Assembly (NCBI RefSeq): GCF_007747795.1
Contig: NZ_CP036275.1
Location: 930,001 to 994,000 of the forward strand
Direction: 5' to 3'
DNA length: 64,000 nt
From: Maioricimonas rarisocia
GTDB taxonomy: Bacteria; Planctomycetota; Planctomycetia; Planctomycetales; Planctomycetaceae
Below are positions 1 to 8,005 of this stretch, piece by piece; position 1 is the first letter of the stretch, and the number at the start of each line of letters is the position of its first letter. Made by a program: the position numbers and the translations under genes. The notes under the pieces were generated by a model. The model saw only the letters and a list, made by a program, of their open reading frames with translations. It made no database searches and had not been told where the DNA came from.

Positions 1-328
1 CGGATCCGGTCGCCTCCTTGCAGTAGACGGCCAGCCCGTGGGCCGATTCGGCGATCGTGCGGGCATTCATTGTCGCCGAGCCGAATTTGGACATCCGCCC
101 GCGTCGGCCACCCGTGCCGAAGGGGATCTGCTGCCAGAACAGATCCTCGAGCTTCCGGAATTCGCCGGCGTCGATCGTCGCCGTGATGTCGTCAAAGTAC
201 CGGCGGTAAGGCGGTTCCTTCAGCCAGTGCGTGAGGTTCTCGGCAGCGGGGGTCGACAGGTGTTCCGAGGCGACCGCCTGCTGCACATCCTGCAGGGCAT
301 GCCGGAGCTTCTCTTCACTGTAGGGCAT
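1..328 (-). CDS. Phospho-sugar mutase (phosphoglucomutase/phosphomannomutase family), N-terminal part
   Basis: Reading leftwards from an ATG at 326-328, the frame stays open to the window edge, so only about 109 residues are visible and the C-terminus lies outside. The fragment ends its first domain with the motif FGTGGRRGRM, the substrate-loop signature at the start of alpha-D-phosphohexomutases (known family feature). These enzymes move phosphate between C1 and C6 of glucose or mannose in the cytoplasm. The phosphoserine loop and metal site are not in the window, so substrate choice cannot be judged. The first 70 residues before the motif are the helical extension seen in the longer, PGM2-like bacterial mutases. 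About 290 bp without a convincing gene separate it from the next gene on the same strand. Confidence 0.8.
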   Translation of the reverse strand, partial: MPYSEEKLRHALQDVQQAVASEHLSTPAAENLTHWLKEPPYRRYFDDITATIDAGEFRKLEDLFWQQIPFGTGGRRGRMSKFGSATMNARTIAESAHGLAVYCKEATGS

Positions 329-616
329 CACTGGGTTCCTCGTTTCGTGGTTCGAGCGCCTGATGCGGCCGCCATGTTCTCGGAGAGGTTCCGCCCGCCG
401 CGCCGGGTCGCGTCCGGTGCACGAAAGTCGGTGCATGGAACCGGCGGGCAGGGGGGGCCTGTCTGAAAGTGTTCCCGATGTGTTTTCGACTGCGAAATGT
501 ACCACATCGCCGTCGAACGAAGTAACGGTCCGAATCCGGATCCCCCTGATGGAAACCGGTGCGCGTCGGGCCGTCGTGACATGCCGCTGCTATGACGAAA
601 CCGGAGCCCTCGGAAT

Positions 617-1429
617 TCACTCAAGTCCGCGCGGCTGCTTCTGGAGCGTCTTCATAGCCTTCGCGTACCGGCGACCGAATTCCCGCAGCGCCTCGGCATT
701 GAAGTGGACCTGGTCCGCCTTCGCTTCGAGACCTTCCGACGAGACGACGGCTGTGTGCGGGACCTGACTGGCGATCGTGTGCAGCTGCTTGTTGACCAGC
801 TCGTAGTGCTTCAGCTTTTTCGGATTGAGGAAACGCCCCAGTTCTCCCATGACGAATGGAGCATTCTCGGCGTCCAGTTCGCTGCGCAGATCGCCGATCA
901 TCCCGGACAGACGCTCGGCATACGTCGACGCGTTCTCCAGCTTGCCGGAGTCCCCTTCACCCTGATGCCAGAGGATGCCTTTGAGCGTGCCGTCCTTCAT
1001 CGCGGCTTTCGCCCGGCGGACAGCATTCTCGTACAGGTCGCCTCCCTTCACCCAGCGTTCGAGCCGCGTCCCCCCGACGGCACAGGGAATCAGGCCGATC
1101 GTGACCGTTTCGTCGGCTTCGGCCATGGCGGGGCCAAATGCGGAGGCGAGTCCCACGCCGGCGATGGTCGGTTTATCGAAGTGAATCGGGTCGGTGGCCG
1201 GGACCCAGTTGCCGTCGCGGTCGAACTTCAGCACGCGGGGATGTGCTTCGTTGTTTTCGGGATCGACCTTGCCCCGGCCGGCCATGTTGGACTGGCCGAT
1301 CAGCAGATACAGGTGAAACCGGTCCTTGCCTGCCGGTTCGGGATCGTCGGCCTGGAGCGAACTGGCGGGCAACCCGCCCAGAATCGCGGAAAGTCCAATC
1401 AACGCGAAGAGTTTGCGGAACGTATGCAT
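617..1429 (-). CDS. Secreted SGNH/sialate O-acetylesterase-like carbohydrate esterase
   Basis: A 270-residue protein starting at ATG 1427-1429; a longer frame to 1618 is open, but only this start puts a hydrophobic signal peptide (about residues 5-26, ending near SLQADD) at the N-terminus. The mature part begins with the block I motif GQSNMAG carrying the nucleophilic Ser, then GGTRLERW, the WHQGEGDS block, and near the end DQVHFNAE, which provides the Asp/His pair. This order matches carbohydrate esterase family 6 and sialate O-acetylesterase domains, which remove acetyl groups from xylan or sialic acids. Export and the abundance of such genes in planctomycetes suggest polysaccharide scavenging (inference). 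It stands alone, divergent from the gene at 1699. Confidence 0.85.
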   Translation of the reverse strand: MHTFRKLFALIGLSAILGGLPASSLQADDPEPAGKDRFHLYLLIGQSNMAGRGKVDPENNEAHPRVLKFDRDGNWVPATDPIHFDKPTIAGVGLASAFGPAMAEADETVTIGLIPCAVGGTRLERWVKGGDLYENAVRRAKAAMKDGTLKGILWHQGEGDSGKLENASTYAERLSGMIGDLRSELDAENAPFVMGELGRFLNPKKLKHYELVNKQLHTIASQVPHTAVVSSEGLEAKADQVHFNAEALREFGRRYAKAMKTLQKQPRGLE

Positions 1430-1698
1430 GGTCGAAGGTGTCTCCTGGAATCGCTGTCGGTCAGTCCGATCGTCACAATACCACCGCAGGGGGTGCAGTT
1501 CGATCCTACGGTGCGGAAGTGAGCGTTCCTCGACTCGCTGCCGGGAGGTTTTCTTTTCGGTTGATCTGTGCGGCGAGTCGAATCGTTGTAAGATGGAGGG
1601 GTTTGGCAGAGTCGCCATTCGGGCCGGGCGATTCCGGTTCTGTTGGCAGATTCTCGCCCGTTAGTCCGTTGCGATGACGGATCGGAAAGGTGCTGTTC

Positions 1699-3108
1699 AT
1701 GACCGCACGCGAACGTTGGCTTCGGCGGAATCTGTTCCGGCTGCATCTCGGCCAGTTTCTGCGCTCTGCCGGAGATGCCCTCTCCATCTATCTGTGCGTT
1801 TTCGGGACGGCGGTGCTGTTCTCGAAGCTGCTCATCCCCGCGCTCTGGCCGCATGTGCTCTGGATGGCCGTCGGCATCGTGCCGATCGTCGGCTGGGCCT
1901 GGTGGCGTTCGCGGGTTGACCGGTTCAGCGAGCGGGAAGCGATTGCGTTGCTGGACCGTTCGCTTGGCACGGGGGGACTGCTGATGGCGCTGAGCGAAGC
2001 GCCCGATGCCGAATGGGAATCGCGGCTGCCGCAGCTGGAAGCCGCCTGGCGGGCAAGTCTGCCCCGTCTGCGACCTCGAAGGTTCGCTTCGTACGTCACA
2101 GTGCCGCTGCTGTTTGCTGTGGGTGCGTGTCTGATTCCGGTGAGGCAGAGTCAGGCGACGCCGATCGAGCCGGGCACCGTCGGACAGAACGCTGCCCAGG
2201 ACCTCGAGGAAATGCTGGTCGGTCTGGATGAGGTCGAAGCGCTCGAAGAGGAAGAGAAAGAGGAACTGCGCGAAGAGATCGAGAAGCTGATCGAAGAAAC
2301 CGCCGACGCCCCGCTGACGCACGAGCGGTGGGAGATGCTCGACTCGATCGAACAGCGACTGCGATTGCGGCTGGATGAAGCAGCGGCTGCGGCAGCGAAT
2401 GCCGGTTCGGCGGCTTCATTGCTGGCGGCGGCTGCCGCAGGCGACATGCCTCCCATGTCGGCCGAGCGGAAAGCTCAACTTGAAGAGCAGGTGCTTGAAG
2501 CGCTTGAGGAGATGGCCAACCGTGGAGCCTTCGCCAATGCCTCTCCGGAGTTGCAGAAGGCTCTCAGCGAGATGCTCCAGAACGGCAAGCTCAATCCCTC
2601 GGGCGACGCCGGCGAACGGGCCGAGCTCATGAAGGAACTCTCCGAGTTCCTCAACGAGGAACGTTCAAAGCTGGACGAGATGCGGAAGAAAGCCAACGAC
2701 GGCAAGTGCTCGAAATGTGGCAGCGGCGAATGCGAAGGAGACTGCGACGCCCAGTGTTCGAGCTGCGGCGGTTCCTGCGAAGGGGGGCAGTGTAAAAACG
2801 GCGGTTCGATTCCCGGACGTGGCGGCGTGACACGGGGCCGCGGCGATGCCGAAATGACCTGGGGCGACGAATCGGACGATCAGAACGCGAAGTTCAAGGA
2901 AACGGTCCTTCCGCCCGGCTTTCTGGAAGATCCCAAGAACGAAGTGCTCGGCGTGACACTGGCACCTCCGGAAGAGACGCCCGACGCCGCTGCTCCCCGG
3001 GGCGCAGCGCGGGAGGAACGGGCGACGGCCGGTCGCGAGGCGTGGAACCGTCAGCTGCGGCCCCGGCACCGTAGTGTCGTCCGCAGGTACTTCGATTCGG
3101 GCAAGTGA
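1699..3108 (+). CDS. Membrane protein with acidic coiled coil and eight-cysteine cluster
   Basis: 469 residues from ATG 1699, chosen over an in-frame GTG at 1690 because GGAAAGG sits 8 nt upstream. Two hydrophobic segments lie at about residues 28-48 and 53-71 and a third at about 133-150. A strongly acidic helical stretch (about 170-205) and further helices follow. Residues 337-365 hold eight cysteines spaced C-x2-C-x4-C-x3-C-x3-C-x2-C-x3-C-x4-C, which looks like a metal-binding or disulfide-rich knot. The C-terminus ends with a basic RPRHRSVVRRYF segment. I do not recognise a named family. It is upstream of moxR on the same strand, and planctomycetes often keep such helical membrane proteins beside MoxR genes, so a role as partner or client of the AAA ATPase is possible (inference). 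Confidence 0.75.
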   Translation: MTARERWLRRNLFRLHLGQFLRSAGDALSIYLCVFGTAVLFSKLLIPALWPHVLWMAVGIVPIVGWAWWRSRVDRFSEREAIALLDRSLGTGGLLMALSEAPDAEWESRLPQLEAAWRASLPRLRPRRFASYVTVPLLFAVGACLIPVRQSQATPIEPGTVGQNAAQDLEEMLVGLDEVEALEEEEKEELREEIEKLIEETADAPLTHERWEMLDSIEQRLRLRLDEAAAAAANAGSAASLLAAAAAGDMPPMSAERKAQLEEQVLEALEEMANRGAFANASPELQKALSEMLQNGKLNPSGDAGERAELMKELSEFLNEERSKLDEMRKKANDGKCSKCGSGECEGDCDAQCSSCGGSCEGGQCKNGGSIPGRGGVTRGRGDAEMTWGDESDDQNAKFKETVLPPGFLEDPKNEVLGVTLAPPEETPDAAAPRGAAREERATAGREAWNRQLRPRHRSVVRRYFDSGK

Positions 3109-3247
3109 ATCGGGGCAGGGACGGCCGGGGCTGTCGCAGCTGCTTGATTTCGTCTGCCTGTGCGACCAGACTCAAGCGTTCAGTTCGCGCAGTCCGCGCC
3201 GGACTCATTGCATCGGGAATGACTGAACATTGCACGAGGAGCTGCCG

Positions 3248-4342
3248 TTGAGCGATGCATCCGTGGCCACGTCCGACGCTTCCAGTGGTCTGCTTTCCCC
3301 CGAAGAGGTCGCTGCCGCGCAGGGGAAGATTCAGCGACTGCTCGACGGTCTGGGAACCGCCATTCTCGGCCAGCAGGAACTGCTCGAACTGGCGGTGATC
3401 TGCATCCTGGGCCGGGGACACATGCTGCTGGAAGGCCTGCCGGGGCTGGGCAAGACCGAGCTGGTCAAATCGCTCTCCGCTCTGATGGGGCTCAGCTTCC
3501 GCCGCGTGCAGTTCACGCCCGATCTGCTGCCGGGTGACATCGTCGGCTCGCCGATCCTGGAAGAGCAGGGGGGGACGCGCCGGCTGGTGTTCCACCGCGG
3601 TCCCATCTTCGCGAATCTGCTGCTCGCGGACGAAATCAACCGGGCTACGCCGAAGACGCAGTCGGCACTCCTGGAAGCGATGCAGGAACGCCGCGTGACG
3701 GTGATGGGCGAAACGCATCCGCTCCCCGGCCCGTTCTTCGTTCTGGCCACGCAAAACCCGATCGAGCTGGAAGGAACCTACCCGCTGCCCGAAGCGCAGC
3801 TGGACCGGTTCGCCTTCAAGATCAACGTCAGCGGGGTGAGCAGCAATACGCTCGAGGCGATCATCACGAAGCGGCGACACGGGCAGCCGCCGGAACTCGG
3901 CGTCGTCATCTCGCACGAAGAGCTCGAAGATCTGTTCGCCATGGTCGATCGGGTGCATCTGCCGTCGGCGGTCGCCAATTACATTGCGCGGCTGGTGACA
4001 GCGACGCATCCGCAGCATGAGGATTCGCCGTCCGAGTGCCGCCGGTTCGTCAAATACGGGGCATCACCCCGGGCGGCGATCGCCATGTCGGATGCGGCAC
4101 GCGCGGCGGCGCTGGTGGCCGGCAAGCCGAACGTCGGCTTCGACGAAGTCCGCAAGATCGCCTCGAGCGTGTTGAGCCACCGGCTGATTCTCGACTATGC
4201 CGCCCGGCTCGAACACTGGACGCCTCCGAAGATGGTCGACTATCTGCTCGATGCCGTCCCGGAAGTCGGTCGCGCGGTTCCGGAGGATCTGCAGGTGAGC
4301 AGTTCCGCGGACAAGGCGTCATCTGCGTCCAATGCGAATTGA
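3248..4342 (+). CDS. MoxR-family AAA+ ATPase
   Basis: 364 residues from TTG 3248, placed by the Shine-Dalgarno GAGGAG at 3236-3241 six bases upstream; an in-frame TTG at 3230 has no such site. The AAA core carries Walker A GLPGLGKTE, a Walker B region LLLADEINRATPKTQ, sensor I ATQNPIE and the EGTYPLPEAQLDRF segment, all diagnostic of MoxR ATPases. The C-terminal part is the helical AAA lid. MoxR proteins act as cytoplasmic chaperones that help mature metalloenzymes or extracellular protein complexes, usually with VWA partners. No DUF58 or VWA gene follows here; the neighbours are two membrane proteins and an ABC ATPase. The stop at 4340-4342 lies 13 bases before the next start, so translation is probably coupled. 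Confidence 0.93.
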   Translation: MSDASVATSDASSGLLSPEEVAAAQGKIQRLLDGLGTAILGQQELLELAVICILGRGHMLLEGLPGLGKTELVKSLSALMGLSFRRVQFTPDLLPGDIVGSPILEEQGGTRRLVFHRGPIFANLLLADEINRATPKTQSALLEAMQERRVTVMGETHPLPGPFFVLATQNPIELEGTYPLPEAQLDRFAFKINVSGVSSNTLEAIITKRRHGQPPELGVVISHEELEDLFAMVDRVHLPSAVANYIARLVTATHPQHEDSPSECRRFVKYGASPRAAIAMSDAARAAALVAGKPNVGFDEVRKIASSVLSHRLILDYAARLEHWTPPKMVDYLLDAVPEVGRAVPEDLQVSSSADKASSASNAN

Positions 4343-4355
4343 GGAAACGCCTGTC

Positions 4356-6401
4356 ATGCGGTTACGTCCGCTGTTGCTCATCGTTGTCGCGCTGGCTCTG
4401 GTGCCGGTCTGTCCTCGTCGCGCGTCCGCGATCGGTGACGAGTCGACCACCCGGCAGGAAGACATCGTCGCGACGATCAGTTCCCGCTGGGTCGGCTGTT
4501 CGCATGGCGGCTACTACCCGATCCGCATCCGGCTGGCCAACCGCGGGACCGACCGCGTGCTGACGTTCCGGTTCGAACGGCAGCATCAGCAGGTTCCCGA
4601 AGTCCGCAAAACGGTTGAAGTTCCCCAGAACGCCACGGTCCAGTTTACGCTGCTGGTTCCCTGCGTCAGCATGGACACCTACGGGGTGCTGAAGACCTAC
4701 GAAGCGGGGCGGGAGATCGAAGGCTTCCGTCGGTCGATCAGCCTTCCGGAAGATGGCCAGCAGGGGTTGCCGCGACCGTCTCTTCTGGTCATCTCACCCT
4801 CGCAGGTCGACTGCGACCGATTCGAAGACGCGGCGAATCACATTGCCGTCACGCGGTCGATGACGGCCACCACACACTGGGGATGGGGCTACAGCGGGGG
4901 AACGACCAGCCACGAGGTGATCGACCCCACCATGCTTCCGGACGAGTGGCTCGCCTATTCGGGCGTCGACCTTGTCGCGATCAGCCTGCAGACACTTGCC
5001 GGCCTCGAGGCACCCGAGCGGGCGGCGCTCGGCAAATGGGTGCAGACCGGCGGGACGCTCATCGCGTATGAGGTTGGCAACGACGACGCCGGCCGGTCAC
5101 GCGTTGCCGAGCTGCTCGGTCTGGCTCCCGACGGCGGCATCGCCGGCTGGCAGCCTTCCGATGCCGGCTTGCGCCAGCGGATCACTCCGATCGACCCCGC
5201 TGCGGCGGGAATGCCGGGCTATTCGCCTGGCGGCACGGGCATGGGGGAAGAACAGGTTCAGAGCGCATTCAATGCCGGGTTCGCCTGGGACCAGGACGCG
5301 TTCGCCACCCGGGACTTTCTGCTCGGGCAGGTCATCGCCTTTGCGGAAAGCCCGTTTCCCGGATCGCCGCACGACTGGCACTGGCTGCTCAGCACGATCG
5401 GTCCGGAGCGTCTGAACTGGCAGGACCGGCACGGGATCTCTGCCCGCGCTCCGTCGGAGAAATTCCTCGAGTTTCTGATTCCCAGTGTGCGCAGCGTACC
5501 GACCGTCTCCTTCCTCGTTCTGATCACACTCTTCTCGCTGGTGATCGGGCCGGTCAACTACTTCTGGCTGTGGCGGGCACGGCGGCTGCAACTGTTGCTG
5601 CTGACGATTCCCGTTCTGGCCTTCGGTACGAGTCTGGCGCTGTTCGCGTATTCGAGTATTGCGCACGGCTTCAGTACACGATCGCGCGTCCGCAGCGTGA
5701 CGGTACTCGATCAGCCGGGGCGAACCGCAGTGACAATCAGCCGCATCGCCATGTACTCGGGACTGGCTCCTTCGGGGGGACTGGAATTCTCGCAGGACAC
5801 CGCGGTCTACCCGATCTGGCCGCCCGATCACGAGTTCGATTCCGCCGAAACTGACTGGACCGAGTTCCAGCGACTCAGTTCCGGCTGGCTGCGGTCCCGC
5901 ACGCGCACTCAGTTCCTGACGGTTGCTCACCGGGACGAACGGGGACGGCTGACCGTCTCGGAGTCGACGGCCGACGGGATGACCATCGAGAACGGTCTGG
6001 AATGGCCGCTCGAGGCGCTCATCGTCGCCGACGAGCAGGGGCGGCTCTTCTTCGGCTCGGAGATCCCGGCCGGTGCGTCTGCCACACTGCAGCCGATCCA
6101 GCCGGAACACCGCGGGGTCATTCGCGAAGCGGTCGACGCATATCCGCTGGAGGTTCCCGCACAGTTCGACGGGGACACGATCGAGTTCGGGATGACCGCC
6201 CGCTACTTCGGCGGCTGGCAGCCGGTTGAGGCGGACTATTCGAAGTCTGTTGCCGAGCAGGCACTCGCGCAGCTGAAATCGGACACTCCTCCGGCCGGCA
6301 CGTACTGGGCGCTGCTGGGCGACGAGGCCCCGGTCGATCTCGGAATGGAGCGGACCCGTGCGGAAGCGGGCCTGCACGTGTTGATCGGCTACCATCAGTG
6401 A
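4356..6401 (+). CDS. Large exported/membrane protein of a MoxR-ABC cluster
   Basis: 681 residues from ATG 4356, which follows GAGGAAA by about nine bases and opens directly into a signal peptide (hydrophobic run, then PRRASA). An in-frame ATG at 4332 would overlap moxR. The first 370 residues are predicted to be extracytoplasmic, including a region (about 150-260) that resembles the ThuA/GATase-like fold in hydrophobic pattern, though this is weak. Two transmembrane helices follow at about 392-415 and 422-446, then a soluble C-terminal domain of about 230 residues. This arrangement is common for proteins encoded beside ABC-2 type ATPases in planctomycetes (recollection), where they may act as exported accessory subunits. 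No catalytic motif is visible. It lies between moxR and the ABC ATPase with short gaps, suggesting one operon. Confidence 0.8.
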   Translation: MRLRPLLLIVVALALVPVCPRRASAIGDESTTRQEDIVATISSRWVGCSHGGYYPIRIRLANRGTDRVLTFRFERQHQQVPEVRKTVEVPQNATVQFTLLVPCVSMDTYGVLKTYEAGREIEGFRRSISLPEDGQQGLPRPSLLVISPSQVDCDRFEDAANHIAVTRSMTATTHWGWGYSGGTTSHEVIDPTMLPDEWLAYSGVDLVAISLQTLAGLEAPERAALGKWVQTGGTLIAYEVGNDDAGRSRVAELLGLAPDGGIAGWQPSDAGLRQRITPIDPAAAGMPGYSPGGTGMGEEQVQSAFNAGFAWDQDAFATRDFLLGQVIAFAESPFPGSPHDWHWLLSTIGPERLNWQDRHGISARAPSEKFLEFLIPSVRSVPTVSFLVLITLFSLVIGPVNYFWLWRARRLQLLLLTIPVLAFGTSLALFAYSSIAHGFSTRSRVRSVTVLDQPGRTAVTISRIAMYSGLAPSGGLEFSQDTAVYPIWPPDHEFDSAETDWTEFQRLSSGWLRSRTRTQFLTVAHRDERGRLTVSESTADGMTIENGLEWPLEALIVADEQGRLFFGSEIPAGASATLQPIQPEHRGVIREAVDAYPLEVPAQFDGDTIEFGMTARYFGGWQPVEADYSKSVAEQALAQLKSDTPPAGTYWALLGDEAPVDLGMERTRAEAGLHVLIGYHQ

Positions 6402-6426
6402 GAACCGCAGCGAGTGAGGACTGCCG

Positions 6427-7512
6427 GTGTCTGTTTCGGAACAGAGTGATCCCCTGATGAATGACGATCCGGCCCCCGCGGGTACGCAGACGATCGATCA
6501 ACCCGTGGGCACGGCGGTGCTCGAGGAACGGGTTCCGTCTCTGGAGACGCGGCGGCTGCACCGCTTCTTCGGGAAGCTGAAGGCCGTTGACGACGTCTCG
6601 TTCAAGGCGTACCCCGGGCAGGTGATGGGCTTCATCGGTCCCAACGGGGCCGGCAAGACGACGACGATGCGGATCCTCGCCACGCTCGACATCCCCACGG
6701 CCGGCGATGCATTTGTTTGCGGGCACTCGGTGATCGACGACCCGGACAAGGTCCGGCGGGTGCTCGGCTTCATGCCGGATTCGTTCGGCAAGTACGACAA
6801 CATGAACGTCGTCGAGTACCTCGACTTCTACGCGCGGGCGTACGGCTTTCGCGGTGCCGACCGCGAAGACGCGGTCGATCGCGTGCTGGTCTTTACCGAA
6901 CTCCGCAAGCTGGCCGACAAGCCGATCACCGCTCTGTCGAAAGGGATGTCGCAGCGGCTGGGGCTGGGACGGACGCTCATTCATGATCCTGAGGTGCTCG
7001 TCCTCGACGAACCGGCGGCCGGCCTCGATCCCCGCGCCCGCGTCGAACTGCGGGAACTGATCAAACTGCTGGCGACCGAGATGAACAAGACGGTCCTCAT
7101 CAGCTCGCATATTCTCACGGAGCTGGGCGAGATCTGTGACTCGGCCGCCATCATCGAAGCGGGGCAGATTCTCGCCTACGGCACGATCGCCGAAATCCAG
7201 CGCAAGCGTCGCCGCCGTGCCGAGACGCTCGAACATAGTGACGACAATGACGAAGAACACACGACGCTGCTGGCAGCGCGTGTCCTCGACAATGCCGAGC
7301 CGCTCGAACGCTGGCTGCTCGAACAGCCACTGGTGAGCAGCGTGGCGGCCGGTCCGCAGCAGGTTTCGTTCACGTTCTCCGGCGACGGGCAGGCCCAGCA
7401 CCGGCTGCTCAAAGGGATGATCGACAAAGGCTTCGAGGTGGTCGAGTTTACCGGCAAGACGCAGAGCCTCGAAGATGCCTTCATGGCGATCACCGAAGGG
7501 ATCACGCAGTAG
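6427..7512 (+). CDS. ABC transporter ATP-binding protein (ABC-2/GldA type)
   Basis: 361 residues from GTG 6427, preceded by a purine-rich GAGTGAGGA six bases away. The nucleotide-binding domain shows Walker A GPNGAGKTT, the signature LSKGMSQRLGLGR and Walker B VLVLDEPAAGLDP, and a switch His in ISSHIL. The C-terminal 100 residues form the regulatory domain often found on exporters such as GldA, CcmA-like and multidrug ATPases. The protein should energise export through an ABC-2 permease, but no permease follows: the gene is succeeded by a repeat-rich spacer. The upstream exported protein at 4356 and moxR are probably co-transcribed with it. Either the permease is encoded elsewhere or the cluster has been rearranged (inference). 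Confidence 0.92.
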   Translation: MSVSEQSDPLMNDDPAPAGTQTIDQPVGTAVLEERVPSLETRRLHRFFGKLKAVDDVSFKAYPGQVMGFIGPNGAGKTTTMRILATLDIPTAGDAFVCGHSVIDDPDKVRRVLGFMPDSFGKYDNMNVVEYLDFYARAYGFRGADREDAVDRVLVFTELRKLADKPITALSKGMSQRLGLGRTLIHDPEVLVLDEPAAGLDPRARVELRELIKLLATEMNKTVLISSHILTELGEICDSAAIIEAGQILAYGTIAEIQRKRRRRAETLEHSDDNDEEHTTLLAARVLDNAEPLERWLLEQPLVSSVAAGPQQVSFTFSGDGQAQHRLLKGMIDKGFEVVEFTGKTQSLEDAFMAITEGITQ

Positions 7513-8005
7513 GCAGGAGATAGGATTCAGGAAACAGGAGATAGGAGGCCGGCGAGCCTCGAGTGTCGGCTGAAGGGGTGGCTGGCGGTCGTCGCGCAGC
7601 GACGCCCCCAGCAGCCGGGCAGCGGGTTGACGATCATGTGACGATCACGGAGCCCGCATGCGCGGCAACGATTCCGGGGGCTGCACTCGCTGCGCTCGTT
7701 TCGACCCCGGCCACCCGACGACATGGATACGGGCCTTCCGCTCCCTCACGGTCGCGGCTCGTGTATGGTCGTCGCGGCTCGCGTAAGGTCGCGGCCACCC
7801 GACCGGCGGGGTTCGCAAGTTGGCCAGGTGGGGCCGGAATCCTGCCTGTCCTGATGTCTGCCCACCGGAGGCAGCCGGTGGGCTTGAGACCCTCACCGCT
7901 CAAGACTCACCGCTCAAGGCTCACCTCTCCCTCCTCTCCTTGAAGCCGCGACCGCTTCAGAGCAGAATGGCGTTGTCTTCCCTCCTCCTTTCCGGAGAGC
8001 CCGCC
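7513..8005. repeat. Non-coding spacer with dispersed repeat copies
   Basis: No convincing gene in this stretch of about 490 bp. Directly after the ABC gene there are short degenerate direct repeats of the form AGGAGATAGGA. A 35-bp block at 7578-7612 recurs exactly at 10551-10585. The block at 7739-7761 recurs with one mismatch at 10708-10730 and 10898-10920. A hairpin CCCACCGG-aggcag-CCGGTGGG occupies 7861-7882 and has relatives at 57687 and 62152. The end consists of CTCACCGCTCAAG-like direct repeats. This mosaic is typical of planctomycete intergenic repeats, which may supply terminators or recombination sites. Confidence 0.7.

Noticed and set aside
38-466. Plus-strand open frame at the window start
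   Set aside because: The minus strand encodes the phosphohexomutase motif FGTGGRRGRM here; the plus-strand product is Arg-rich and without similarity.
2894-4018. Minus-strand open frame of 374 codons
   Set aside because: Antisense to moxR and to the end of the Cys-rich gene; no domain.
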